Notes under the pieces: model-generated
The model's input: only the letters and a program-made list of their open reading frames with translations
Databases searched by the model: none
What the model was told of the DNA's origin: nothing
Shown here: piece by piece, positions 8,889-17,515 of the stretch
How the letters are laid out: each line of letters starts with the position of its first letter
Numbering within the stretch: position 1 is the stretch's first letter
Translations under genes and position numbers: made by a program
Assembly (NCBI GenBank): GCA_029068505.1
Contig: JAIECN010000027.1
Coordinates: 1-34,150 of the forward strand
DNA: 34,150 bases
Direction: 5' to 3'
From: Alistipes sp.
GTDB lineage: Bacteria; Bacteroidota; Bacteroidia; Bacteroidales; Rikenellaceae

Positions 8889-10262
8889 TCAATCGTATTT
8901 GGGCCGGACGAACCAGTACTCTCCGTTCTCGGAGCCGGCGAAAAGCGCGAAGCCCACGGCGAACTTGAAATACTGCTGCCGCACCAGTCCGATGCGCTCG
9001 GCGACGTTGTAGCCGCGGCGGCCGTACTCGAAACCGACGTCGACCGACGAAGCCCCGAGGAACCGCACGGGAATGCCGAAGCCCACGGTGACGGCGTACT
9101 GATAGAGCCGGTGTCCGCCGAACGTCTGGCTATAATCGCCGTAGCGGAATCCGGCGCGATAAGACCAACGCTTCATGAAACGCCGCACATCGTAGCGGTT
9201 GGGCACGAACTCGACGCCGAACTTGAACGTGCTGGTGTTGGCATAGGCCACGTCGAAGCGACCGCCCGAAGCGCCGAGACCGGTCGAGACCGAACCCTGA
9301 TTGGCACCGCCCCAGTTCTGATAGACGTAATCGAAGCCGACCGTCCATTTGGGAGTCTGGTAATAAGCGCCGGCGACGAGCTGGCGGGGCAGCACCAACT
9401 TGAGATCGGCATTTTCGTCGATGACGGTCGTGCTGAACGAATCCGCAGTATAGACCTGCGTAGTGTGCCGGGGCCGCAAGTCGCCGCCCACATCGAATGT
9501 GGCGCCGAACGAGAGCACGCGGCGGGAATTCATGATGGCGTCCCACTGCACGCCGACCTGCCCCTTGAAACTGGAGATGCTGTAATCGCTCTGTCCGACG
9601 ATGGAATTGAAAGTGCCCTCGCCGGTGATCGAAGAAAACGTCGCCGTATAGGAACGGTCGATCTTGCCCCAATAATACTGGGCGGCCAGACCGATGGAAA
9701 GGTGCTTGGCGACCTCCCACCCGACGCCGAGCTTCACCTCGGTGACGTCGCCCTCGCCCTGGTAGGTGTACTGCACGGGGCCGACATTGCCCCATACGGG
9801 ATCGTCGGGCGAAAACTCGCGGAAAAACGAAGTGCGGTAACCGACCGAACTATACGGTGCGAGGCTCACGCCCAAGCCCAGCTTGCGGGCCAGGGGAAAC
9901 TGCACGGCGATGTCGTGGAAGTTGAAGGTATTGTAGACGGATTTCTTGCCGATGCCGTTGTCGGTCTGGGAGTTGTAGTAATTTTGTCCCTCCAGGCCGA
10001 AGCTGAACAAGAAACTTTTCTGCGGCACGGCGCTGTAAGCGGCAGGATTGAGCATGTTGACCATGCCGGGATTGCGCATGGCCACGCCCACGCCGCCCAT
10101 CGAACGCATGGGCAGCGTCCCGGGCGTGTTGACCTCGCCGATGCCGTACATGGTATAGGGCGAGAAGGCGTTGATGCTGCTGGTCTGCGCGGCGAGGCCT
10201 GCGGGCAAGAGGAGCGACAACGCTGCGACGACCGCTTTATGGAAGGTGTTCTTCAATGGCAT
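8889..10262 (-). CDS. Outer-membrane beta-barrel protein, FadL/PorV-like overall pattern
   Basis: This 457-residue protein has a signal peptide (about residues 1-25, ending PAGLAAQ). An N-terminal segment follows with small-residue and NPA motifs (SMGGVGVAMRN, MLNPAAYSAVP) as in FadL-type barrels. After that come alternating amphipathic strands up to the C-terminus (FAVGFALFAG and WFVRPKYD). It is predicted to sit in the outer membrane. The start codon overlaps the end of coaX by 26 bp, which implies coupled translation. The same coaX-barrel-TPR-lptC order occurs in many Bacteroidales. Substrate and role are unknown. Confidence 0.8.
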   Translation of the reverse strand: MPLKNTFHKAVVAALSLLLPAGLAAQTSSINAFSPYTMYGIGEVNTPGTLPMRSMGGVGVAMRNPGMVNMLNPAAYSAVPQKSFLFSFGLEGQNYYNSQTDNGIGKKSVYNTFNFHDIAVQFPLARKLGLGVSLAPYSSVGYRTSFFREFSPDDPVWGNVGPVQYTYQGEGDVTEVKLGVGWEVAKHLSIGLAAQYYWGKIDRSYTATFSSITGEGTFNSIVGQSDYSISSFKGQVGVQWDAIMNSRRVLSFGATFDVGGDLRPRHTTQVYTADSFSTTVIDENADLKLVLPRQLVAGAYYQTPKWTVGFDYVYQNWGGANQGSVSTGLGASGGRFDVAYANTSTFKFGVEFVPNRYDVRRFMKRWSYRAGFRYGDYSQTFGGHRLYQYAVTVGFGIPVRFLGASSVDVGFEYGRRGYNVAERIGLVRQQYFKFAVGFALFAGSENGEYWFVRPKYD

Positions 10263-10980
10263 TGAACTCTAAAATTCGATCCAGTCCGCAAAAGACCGGA
10301 TTCCGATTTGCAAATATCGTATTTTTAATTCTTTTCGCAAAGTATTTCGCATCCCCGCCGGTAAAAATTACGCACGGATCGTCGATTTTCTCCCGCACGC
10401 GGGCTATGTAGCCCTCGATCTCGAAGACGATCGACTGCACGACGCCGGTCTGGAGAGCCTCGACGGTGGAGCGTCCGAACAACTCCTGCTCCTGCCCGGG
10501 CGCCTCGCACAAGGGCAAGACGGCCGTATGCTCGTGCAAGGCCCGGAAGCGGGAACGCAGCCCGGGAGAGATGCACCCGCCGCGGAAATGCCCGTCGGCA
10601 GAGACGAAATCGACGGTCACGGCAGTGCCGAAGTCGACGATCAGCACGTTGCGGCCGGGCAGGATCGCCGTGGCGCCGACGGCAGCGGCGAGCCGGTCGC
10701 GCCCCAGGGTGTCGGGCGTGAGGTAGTCGTTGACGAGGGGCACGGGCGTGCGGGGCGTGAACTCCAGGCAACGTCCGATCCGCTGCCGAAGCGCAGCGAC
10801 GACCCCGGCGGCCTCTCCGCGGGTGGACGAGACGATGGACCTCGAAATCGGATAGGCCCGGCACAGCTCCTCGACGTCCGCCGCGGAAAACGTTTCGCCG
10901 CACCGCTCGGCAACGCATTCGCCTCGATCCATCACGGCCAACTTGACCAACGTATTGCCTATGTCGACGATCAGATTCAC
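10237..10980 (-). CDS. coaX: Type III pantothenate kinase
   Basis: This 247-residue cytoplasmic enzyme phosphorylates pantothenate, the first step of coenzyme A synthesis. The CoaX motifs are clear: DIGNTLVKLAV near the N-terminus (ATP phosphate binding, catalytic Asp), TLGRDRLAAAVGA (pantothenate-binding GxDR region), LIVDFGTAVTVDFV, GGCISPGLRSRFRALHEHTA and a C-terminal FTGGDA motif. Type III kinases need a monovalent cation and are not inhibited by CoA. The ATG overlaps the mfd stop as ATGA (10977-10980), so it is coupled to mfd. Confidence 0.95.
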   Translation of the reverse strand: MNLIVDIGNTLVKLAVMDRGECVAERCGETFSAADVEELCRAYPISRSIVSSTRGEAAGVVAALRQRIGRCLEFTPRTPVPLVNDYLTPDTLGRDRLAAAVGATAILPGRNVLIVDFGTAVTVDFVSADGHFRGGCISPGLRSRFRALHEHTAVLPLCEAPGQEQELFGRSTVEALQTGVVQSIVFEIEGYIARVREKIDDPCVIFTGGDAKYFAKRIKNTIFANRNPVFCGLDRILEFNAIEEHLP

Positions 10981-13900
10981 AACTCGCGCAAAGTTTTGTA
11001 GGCCGCTTCCACATCTTTGATGTTTCTAACGGTCATGGCCAGGCGATTATTGTGCTGCTTGAGCACGAAACGCTCGGGATGCTGCGTAACGGACTTGAGC
11101 AGCTCCATGAACGTGTCGCTCTTGTAATAGGGCGAGTTCTCCTCGCCGACGAAATGGACGATCATCAACCCGTTCTTGACCTTGACGCGCTCCATGCCCA
11201 GACGGATGGCCTCCCAACGCAGCCGCACCACGTTGAGCAGCTCGCAGGCGGCGCGCGGCAAGGGGCCGAAGCGGTCGACGAGCCGGTCGGCGAACGCCTG
11301 CAACGCCTCCTCGTCCTGGGTGGAGTCCAGCTCGCGGTAGAGCTTGAGCCGCTCGGCCTGCTGGGCCACGTAAGTGTCGGGCAGGGCGGCCTCGACCTCG
11401 ATGTCGATATGCGCATCGTCGATGAAACGCATCTGCTCCACCACGTCCTGCTCCTGGGAGGAAAGGCCTGCGACCTGCAACCCCTCGGCCCGCAGCTCGG
11501 CGATGGCCTCCTGCATGATCTTCTGGTAGGTCTCGAACCCGATGTCGGCGATGAAACCGCTCTGCTCGGCGCCCAGCAGGTTGCCGGCGCCGCGGATGTC
11601 GAGGTCCTGCATGGCAATGTTGAAACCGGAACCCAGATCGGAGAACTCCTCGATGGCCCTCAACCGCCGCCGGGCGTCGGACGACAACAGCTCCTCGGGC
11701 GGCGAGAGGAGGTAGCAGAACGCCTTGCGGTCGGAGCGTCCGACGCGGCCGCGAAGCTGGTGGAGGTCGCTCAACCCGAAATTCTGGGCGTTGTCGATGA
11801 TGATCGTATTGGCATTGGGGATATCGATGCCGTTCTCGACGATGGTGGTCGAGAGCAGGACGTCGAACTCGCCGTAGATGAAGTCCATGACGAGCTTTTC
11901 GAGCTGCTCGGCAGGCATCTTGCCGTGGCCCACGCCGACACGGGCCTTGGGGCAGACGCGGGCGATCAGCCCCTGGATCGAGAGCAGGTCTTCGACACGG
12001 TTGTGGACGAAATAGACCTGCCCGCCGCGCGCCAGCTCGGCCTGGATGGCATCGCGGACGATCTCCTCGGAGAAGACGTGCGACTCGGTGACGATGGGCT
12101 GCCGGTTGGGCGGCGGCGTGGAGATGACCGACAAGTCGCGCGATCCCATCAGGGAGAACTGGAGCGTACGCGGAATGGGCGTGGCGGTGAGGGTGAGCGT
12201 GTCGACCGAGACGCTCATCTGCGTGAGCTTCTCCTTGGCGGCGACGCCGAACTTCTGCTCCTCGTCGATGATGAGCAGCCCCAGGTCGCGGAAGACGATC
12301 TGCTTGCCCAGCATCTTGTGGGTGCCGATGAGGATGTCGATCCGCCCGGCGGCCAGCTCCTCGCGGATGCGGGCGACCTCGCGGGCCGACTTGGTGCGGT
12401 TGAGGTACTCGACCCGCACGGGAAAATCGCGCAACCGCTCGGAAAACGACCGGTAGTGCTGCAAGGCGAGGATCGTCGTCGGAACGAGCACGGCGACCTG
12501 CTTGCCGTCGGACGCCGCCTTGAACGCGGCGCGGATGGCGACCTCGGTCTTGCCGAAGCCCACGTCGCCGCAGACGAGCCGATCCATCGGCTGGTCGGAC
12601 TCCATGTCTTTCTTGACGGCCGCGATGGCGGAGTGCTGGTCGGGCGTATCCTCCCAACGGAACGAGGCCTCCAACTCGTGCTGCAAATAGCTGTCGGGCG
12701 AGAAAGCGAAGCCCTTGGATGCCTTGCGCTTGGCATAGAGGGCGATCAACTCGCGCGAAATATCCTTGACGGCCTTTTTGGTGGCGTTCTTGAGTTTCTG
12801 CCAAGCACCGTTGCCGAGCTTGTAGACCTTGGGCGGCTCGCCGTCGCCGGCCTTGTAACGCGAAATGCGGTGGAGCGAATGGACGTTGACGAACAGCACG
12901 TCGCCGTCCTTGTAAACCAACTTGATGGCTTCGTGCTGCTTGCCGCCCTCGTCGACCTTGACCAGCCCGTCGAACCGGCCGACGCCGTGGTCGATGTGGA
13001 CGACATAATCGCCGGGACGCAGGCTGTTCAGCTCGGCGACAGTCATCTGCTCGTCGCGCTTGATCTCGCCGTTGATGCGGTAGCGCTGGTAGCGGTCGAA
13101 AATCTGGTGGTCGGTATAGAGGCAGAGCTTCAGCTCGTTGTCGACGAATCCCTCGTGCAACGTAATGGCGAGCGGGCGGACGACGGCCTGTCCGCGTCCG
13201 ATCTGGTGGAAGATGTTTTCGAGCCGCTCGACCTGAATGCGGTTCTCGGAGAGAATATAGGTTTCGTATCCCCGCAGGGCGTTGCGGATCATGTCGTCGG
13301 CGAGCAACTCGAAATTCTTGTTGAACTTGGGCTGGGGCGACGTGGAGAACCGCACCTCGGCGGACGCGGGACGCTCGGGCAGGCTGTTGCGCAGAAAGAG
13401 CAGCCGGCTCTGCGCCAAGTCGCCCAGCAACCCGTTGCGGCTGGTCAGCAGGCGGTCGATCTCCTCGGGATGCTCCATGTCGCCGAGCGCCTTGCGGCGC
13501 ACGTCGTTGACCTTGCGCAGCACGAAATCGGGATCGAAAAACCAGAAAGACGCCTCGCTGCCGACGAACCCGGCCAACGAAACCCGCGACTGTCCGGCCT
13601 CGGCGCCGTGGAGGTCGGGAACGATGGCCACATGGGTCAACTTCTCGGACGAGAGCTGACTGGAAATCTCGAAACGCCGGATGGAATCCACCTCGTCGCC
13701 GAAGAAATCGATGCGGAACGGCTTGCACTCGGAGAAAGAAAAGACATCGACGATACCGCCGCGCAGGGAATACTGCCCCGGCTCGAAGACGAAATCGACA
13801 CGCTCGAACCCGGCGTCGACCAACGCCTGCTGCAATACTTCGATGGAAATCTTGTCGCCGACGCGCACAGCGATGGTATCCTGCTGCAAAGTCTGCCCGT

Positions 13901-14312
13901 CGGCGACCCGCTCGGCGAGCGCCTCGGGATAGGTGCAGACGACCAGGTAATCCTGCCCGTCGAAACTGCGCAAGGCATTCAAGGCCGCCGTGCGCAGCAC
14001 GACGCCCTGGGCGTCCTCCGAACCGTAGGCGACCGACCGTTTCCAGGACGAAGGGAAGAAAAAGACGCGCTGCTCATCGAGCAAAGCGTAGAAATCGTTC
14101 AACAGATAAGCTGCGGCATCCCGATCCTCGGCGACGAAGACATGGACTCCGCCGACCCGGGCGACGGCTGCGGCAGCATAGAACGGAAGCGCCCCGCCGA
14201 CCAGCTCCTGGAGGTGGACGGCGACGCCCTCGTCGCCCAACCGGCGGCACAACGCCCCGAGCGCCTCCGACCCGGCGGCGAACCGCGCTATTTGCTCGCG
14301 GGAAGACACCAT
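10977..14312 (-). CDS. mfd: Transcription-repair coupling factor
   Basis: This 1111-residue ATP-driven translocase removes RNA polymerase stalled at DNA lesions and recruits UvrA. The N-terminal UvrB-like half is followed by the RNA-polymerase-interacting (CarD-like/RID) domain with LRPGDYVVHIDHGVGRFDGL. The translocase carries Walker A VCGDVGFGKTEVA at about residue 583, DEEQ in LLIIDEEQKFGV at about 682, TATPIPRTL, and the TRG/motif VI region DLHQLRGRVGRSDRKAFCYLL. The C-terminal domain follows. The length is normal for the family, and the start MVSSREQIARFAAG is at a plausible distance from the preceding rng stop (73 bp). Confidence 0.97.
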   Translation of the reverse strand: MVSSREQIARFAAGSEALGALCRRLGDEGVAVHLQELVGGALPFYAAAAVARVGGVHVFVAEDRDAAAYLLNDFYALLDEQRVFFFPSSWKRSVAYGSEDAQGVVLRTAALNALRSFDGQDYLVVCTYPEALAERVADGQTLQQDTIAVRVGDKISIEVLQQALVDAGFERVDFVFEPGQYSLRGGIVDVFSFSECKPFRIDFFGDEVDSIRRFEISSQLSSEKLTHVAIVPDLHGAEAGQSRVSLAGFVGSEASFWFFDPDFVLRKVNDVRRKALGDMEHPEEIDRLLTSRNGLLGDLAQSRLLFLRNSLPERPASAEVRFSTSPQPKFNKNFELLADDMIRNALRGYETYILSENRIQVERLENIFHQIGRGQAVVRPLAITLHEGFVDNELKLCLYTDHQIFDRYQRYRINGEIKRDEQMTVAELNSLRPGDYVVHIDHGVGRFDGLVKVDEGGKQHEAIKLVYKDGDVLFVNVHSLHRISRYKAGDGEPPKVYKLGNGAWQKLKNATKKAVKDISRELIALYAKRKASKGFAFSPDSYLQHELEASFRWEDTPDQHSAIAAVKKDMESDQPMDRLVCGDVGFGKTEVAIRAAFKAASDGKQVAVLVPTTILALQHYRSFSERLRDFPVRVEYLNRTKSAREVARIREELAAGRIDILIGTHKMLGKQIVFRDLGLLIIDEEQKFGVAAKEKLTQMSVSVDTLTLTATPIPRTLQFSLMGSRDLSVISTPPPNRQPIVTESHVFSEEIVRDAIQAELARGGQVYFVHNRVEDLLSIQGLIARVCPKARVGVGHGKMPAEQLEKLVMDFIYGEFDVLLSTTIVENGIDIPNANTIIIDNAQNFGLSDLHQLRGRVGRSDRKAFCYLLSPPEELLSSDARRRLRAIEEFSDLGSGFNIAMQDLDIRGAGNLLGAEQSGFIADIGFETYQKIMQEAIAELRAEGLQVAGLSSQEQDVVEQMRFIDDAHIDIEVEAALPDTYVAQQAERLKLYRELDSTQDEEALQAFADRLVDRFGPLPRAACELLNVVRLRWEAIRLGMERVKVKNGLMIVHFVGEENSPYYKSDTFMELLKSVTQHPERFVLKQHNNRLAMTVRNIKDVEAAYKTLREL

Positions 14313-14385
14313 GGATAAAAAAATGGCGAGCGGAAGACCGGCATCGCGACTCCGACACCCGGCCTTACCGCTCTTGATTGGGAAA

Positions 14386-15936
14386 CTATTTCTTGATCAA
14401 ATCGTTGTCCTTCTTGTCGTGGTAATGCACCTCGACGATGCCGATGCTCTGATCCTCGGCGATGTCGATCTTCACCTTGTATTTCCACTGCCACTGCCGG
14501 CGCAGCGACCAGAAACCCTTCTTGAGGAAGGCGGCGACATAGGGACTGACGACCAACTTGATGTATTTCTGCCCCCGATCCTCGGTCAAGAACGAAATCT
14601 GGTTCTCGATCTTCTTGTCCAACACGACCGTAGGCTCGATCTTGCCCGAACCGTTGCAGGTGGGGCAGACGTCGGAGACGCTCTCGACGGCTACGGGCCG
14701 CACCCGCTGCCGCGTGATCTGCATCAACCCGAACTTGGTAAGCGGCAGCACCGTATGCTTGGCCTTGTCGGTAGACATGAGTTTGACCATTTCGTCGAAA
14801 AGCAGCTGGCGGTTCTGGGCCTTGTGCAGGTCGATGAAGTCAATGATGACGATGCCGCCCAAGTCGCGCAGGCGCAGCTGCCGGGCGATCTCCTTGGCCG
14901 CAGCAAGGTTGACATCCAAGGCGGTCTGCTCCTGGTTGTCCTCGGCCTTGGTGCGGTTGCCGGAGTTGACGTCGATGACGTTCATGGCCTCGGTGCGCTC
15001 GATGATGAGGTAGGCGCCGCGCTTGAGCGACACATACTTGGCGAAAAGCGACTTGATCTGCTTCGAAATGTCGAAGTTGTCGAAGATGGGCACGTTGCCG
15101 CGGTAGAACTTGACGATCTTCTCCTTCTCGGGATCGATCTGCCGGATGTAATTGCGGATGTCGTTGAACATCGCCTGGTCGTCGACGGCGATCTGCGAAA
15201 ACGATCCGTTGAGCGAATCGCGGATGATGGTGTTGGCACGGCTCATCTCACTCATGAGCTGCGCAGGCGCCGTGTGTCTGCGGATCGCCGCGACGGTCTT
15301 GCGCCACCGCTCGATCTGGGTGCGGATGTCCTGCTCGATGTCCTCGTCCTTGGCTTCCACGGCGGCCGTGCGGATGATGACGCCGAAGTTGTTGGGCAGC
15401 ACGGCGGCGGCGATGCGCTTCAACCGCTTCTTCTCCTCGGACGAGCGGATCTTCTGCGAGAGGAACACCTTCGAGGAGAAGGGCACTAACACGACATTGC
15501 GCCCGGCCAGGGAGATGTCGGCCGTCAGGCGCGGCCCCTTGGTCGAAATGGCCTCCTTGGCCACCTGCACCATGATCTGCTGCCCGACCTGGAGGTAGTC
15601 GCCGATCTTGCCCGACTTCTCGACGGGCGGCTCCAGCTTCATGCTTTCGAGCCGCAGCCCCCGCTTGCCGGGCACGCACGAGGCGATCAGCTTCTGCAAC
15701 GAGGGGAAGTGCGACCCCAGGTCGAGGTAATGGATGAAGGCGTCCTTTTCATGCCCGATGTTGACGAATGCGGCGTTAAGCCCGGGCATGATCTTGCGCA
15801 CCTTGCCTAAATAGATGTCGCCGACGGCGAAGCCGGTCTGACACTGCTCTTTGGACAACTCGACCAACACCTTGTCCTCGCACAGGGCGATGGAAATCTC
15901 GGTCGGGTTGACGTTGACGATCAACTCTCTGTTCAT
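14386..15936 (-). CDS. rng: Ribonuclease G/E family endoribonuclease
   Basis: This 516-residue enzyme belongs to the RNase E/G family that processes rRNA and initiates mRNA decay. It starts MNRELIVNVNPTEISIAL and has the S1-like RNA-binding segment (GDIYLGKVRKIMPGLNAAFVNIG, then KDAFIHYLDL). Catalytic DNase I-like motifs follow (INVIDVNSGN-type sequence around AMNVIDVNSGNRTK, and GGIVIIDFIDLH, which hold the metal-binding Asp residues), then the zinc-link CPTCNGSG. It lacks the long degradosome tail of E. coli RNase E, so RNase G is the better name. A hairpin lies just before its start codon (15947-15966). Confidence 0.94.
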   Translation of the reverse strand: MNRELIVNVNPTEISIALCEDKVLVELSKEQCQTGFAVGDIYLGKVRKIMPGLNAAFVNIGHEKDAFIHYLDLGSHFPSLQKLIASCVPGKRGLRLESMKLEPPVEKSGKIGDYLQVGQQIMVQVAKEAISTKGPRLTADISLAGRNVVLVPFSSKVFLSQKIRSSEEKKRLKRIAAAVLPNNFGVIIRTAAVEAKDEDIEQDIRTQIERWRKTVAAIRRHTAPAQLMSEMSRANTIIRDSLNGSFSQIAVDDQAMFNDIRNYIRQIDPEKEKIVKFYRGNVPIFDNFDISKQIKSLFAKYVSLKRGAYLIIERTEAMNVIDVNSGNRTKAEDNQEQTALDVNLAAAKEIARQLRLRDLGGIVIIDFIDLHKAQNRQLLFDEMVKLMSTDKAKHTVLPLTKFGLMQITRQRVRPVAVESVSDVCPTCNGSGKIEPTVVLDKKIENQISFLTEDRGQKYIKLVVSPYVAAFLKKGFWSLRRQWQWKYKVKIDIAEDQSIGIVEVHYHDKKDNDLIKK

Positions 15937-15946
15937 TTATCTTGTG

Positions 15947-15966
15947 CGCGTCCGTCACGGGACGCG
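15947..15966 (-). promoter_or_regulatory. Perfect hairpin in the 5' leader of rng
   Basis: A perfect 7-bp GC-rich stem (CGCGTCC with GGACGCG) and 6-base loop end 10 nt upstream of the rng ATG. It could hide the ribosome-binding region or serve as an RNase target for feedback control, as is known for the rne leader of E. coli. The role here is inferred from position only. Confidence 0.5.
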
Positions 15967-16096
15967 ATATGCTGAAATTAGTAATGTTCCCGCGCTTTCC
16001 GAATGTGGAGCGGCGGAAGGCTCCCATGGCGACGACCCCTCTCCGGATGAGTCCCGGGCCGAGGTCGGAGGCGGCGAAGATACCGCCGACTTTTAA

Positions 16097-16141
16097 ATAG
16101 GTAAAGCTAAAAGAACCCGAGGCCCCTTTAGCTTTATCTAT
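16097..16141 (-). terminator. Terminator-like long hairpin after the small basic protein gene
   Basis: Arms 16097-16111 and 16127-16141 form a 15-bp stem with one imperfect pair and a 15-base loop. On the minus strand it is followed by TTTAAAAG, a weak T-run. It lies 18 bp past the stop of the small gene and about 160 bp before rng, so it probably ends or attenuates the HU transcript. The plus-strand RNA would pair slightly better (G-U in place of A-C), so a two-way role is possible. Confidence 0.6.
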
Positions 16142-16158
16142 CCTGATAGATGCACACC

Positions 16159-16248
16159 CTACTTTTTCTTGTGGCGGTTCTTGCGCAGACGCTTCTTGCG
16201 CTTGTGGGTAGCCATCTTGTGCCGCTTATGCTTCTTTCCGTTTGGCAT
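16159..16248 (-). CDS. 29-residue basic protein, AURKAIP1/COX24 (mS38-like) family
   Basis: The ATG at 16246-16248 opens a 29-codon frame that starts MPNGKKHKRHKMATHKRKK and ends RLRKNRHKKK before TAG. More than half the residues are Lys, Arg or His. Bacteroidota genomes carry such a peptide next to HU, and databases label it AURKAIP1/COX24 domain. That domain is the basic tail of mitochondrial ribosomal protein mS38, so binding to ribosomal RNA is the likely role (inference). It lies 36 bp after the HU stop and probably shares its promoter. Its size makes it easy to miss in automatic annotation. Confidence 0.82.
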   Translation of the reverse strand: MPNGKKHKRHKMATHKRKKRLRKNRHKKK

Positions 16249-16284
16249 AGTCCTAAAATTTTAGAGGTTCTTGATTTATCGTAA

Positions 16285-16557
16285 CTATTTCACTTTCGCA
16301 GCGAAGCTCTTGGCCGGCTTGAAAGCGGGAATGTTGTGCGCAGGGATGGTGATGGTGGTGTTCTTCGAGATGTTGCGGGCCACCTTCTTGGCGCGCTTCT
16401 TCACGATGAAGCTGCCGAAACCGCGAAGATACACATTGTTGTGGCCGGTCAGCGACGCCTTGATGCTCTCCATGAAAGCCTCGACGATGGCCTGCACCTG
16501 GACTTTCTCGACTCCGGTGCTTTTAGCGATTTCGCTTACGATATCTGCTTTAGTCAT
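16285..16557 (-). CDS. HU/IHF-family DNA-binding protein
   Basis: This 90-residue nucleoid protein shows the HU fold. The N-terminal helices are MTKADIVSEIAKSTGVEK and VQAIVEAFMESIKASL. The beta-saddle motif is NVYLRGFGSFIVKKRA (GFGSF is the family signature). The DNA-intercalating arm tip is HNIPAFKPAK (IPxFxPxK). It bends and compacts DNA as a dimer. It is transcribed from the strong promoter at 16605-16635 with the 29-residue basic protein downstream. Confidence 0.95.
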   Translation of the reverse strand: MTKADIVSEIAKSTGVEKVQVQAIVEAFMESIKASLTGHNNVYLRGFGSFIVKKRAKKVARNISKNTTITIPAHNIPAFKPAKSFAAKVK

Positions 16558-16604
16558 ACCTATATAACATTAAAAATTAAGTTCTTTTGAAAAAATCGAG
16601 TTCG

Positions 16605-16635
16605 CAAATATACGCTTTATTTGCATAACCGCCAA
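16605..16635 (-). promoter_or_regulatory. Bacteroidota-type promoter for the HU gene
   Basis: The minus strand carries TATATTTG (16612-16605), an exact TAnnTTTG -7 element. A TTG (16635-16633, within GGTTTGTTGGCGG) lies 20 bp upstream at the -33 position, which is the right spacing. The start codon is about 48 bp downstream of the -7 element. This is one of the best promoter matches in the window. Confidence 0.75.
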
Positions 16636-16751
16636 CAAACCGCAAAAAATTTTCTCGATTTTCGATCGCGGCCCTTACCGGCCACTGTCACAACGCGATA
16701 AACAAATATCGGGCAAAAGTCGAAAAACAACGGACAATTTATGAAAAACCC

Positions 16752-17429
16752 TTATTTTTCCGCCGTTCGCCGCCCCGGACAAGGCCCTGCTCCCACGCTC
16801 GCCGAACATCCGAAGCCCGGATTTTCCGCCATCGCTTCGCCGACGCGCCGCACGGTAGGAAAGGCCCCGCGCAGATTGGAAACGAACGTCCCGGCATCGC
16901 ACCAGGCGACCCGATCGATCCCCTCCTCGGTCTGGGGTGCAAGGGTGTCGCAGCCGGAGGTTCGGAGCAGGAACCAATGCGTGCGTTTCAGTTCCCAGCG
17001 CTCCGTCTTCCCGAACCAGTAGGCATGCCACGTGGCGCACAGCGGAGCCTCGACCTCGGCCTCGACGCCGGTCTCTTCGAGGATTTCGCGCGCGGCGCAG
17101 GCCGCGACGCTCTCGCCCGGCTCGACATGTCCTTTGGGCAAGTCCCAGCGTCCGTTGCGATGGATCATGAGCCGCCGCCCCTGCGGATCGACGACCACGC
17201 CGCCGGCGGCCTGCACCAGGGTGAAATCCTGGGCGAAACGCTCGAAAGCAGCCTGCGGATCGGGGACGACGACAGCCACAGAATTGCGGGTTTCGAGAAA
17301 ATTCACTATCTTGTCCCGACTTATGGCCCCGCAATCAGCGGGCGCGAACCGCAACGCATCCCCGGAGGAAACCTCCCGGGCAAAAACGACCGACTTGTCG
17401 GCGAAATAAACAACGATGTTGTGTTCCAT
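16752..17429 (-). CDS. Nudix hydrolase
   Basis: This protein of about 225 residues has a full Nudix box at residues 100-122 (GHVEPGESVAACAAREILEE then TGV), matching G-x5-E-x7-R-E-U-x-E-E-x-G-U. It should cleave a nucleoside-diphosphate-linked substrate with a divalent metal in the cytoplasm. The context LMIHRNGRWDLPKGH resembles diadenosine-polyphosphate or housecleaning Nudix enzymes, but the substrate cannot be told. An N-terminal extension of about 70 residues precedes the domain. I place the start at the ATG 17427-17429. A longer frame from a TTG at 17480 would begin inside the predicted promoter. It is divergent from the peptidase gene. Confidence 0.88.
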   Translation of the reverse strand: MEHNIVVYFADKSVVFAREVSSGDALRFAPADCGAISRDKIVNFLETRNSVAVVVPDPQAAFERFAQDFTLVQAAGGVVVDPQGRRLMIHRNGRWDLPKGHVEPGESVAACAAREILEETGVEAEVEAPLCATWHAYWFGKTERWELKRTHWFLLRTSGCDTLAPQTEEGIDRVAWCDAGTFVSNLRGAFPTVRRVGEAMAENPGFGCSASVGAGPCPGRRTAEK

Positions 17430-17477
17430 AACGAAAACTGCACCCGGAGCAAGAACAAGAATCCGGCGTACGGAATG

Positions 17478-17485
17478 CAAAAATA
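17478..17485 (-). promoter_or_regulatory. Candidate -7 element for the Nudix gene
   Basis: The minus strand reads TATTTTTG, an exact match to TAnnTTTG, 48 bp upstream of the chosen ATG. A TTTC sits near the -33 position with slightly short spacing (about 17 bp). It lies in the 86-bp divergent gap shared with the S9 peptidase gene. Confidence 0.55.
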
Positions 17486-17515
17486 GACAATAATAATATA
17501 GGAAACCTCAACGGA

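Noticed and set aside
6609..10980. The coaX-barrel-TPR-lptC-gldE gene order as a novel cluster
   Set aside because: This order is common in Bacteroidales, so it is ordinary core synteny, although roles of the barrel and TPR proteins remain unclear.
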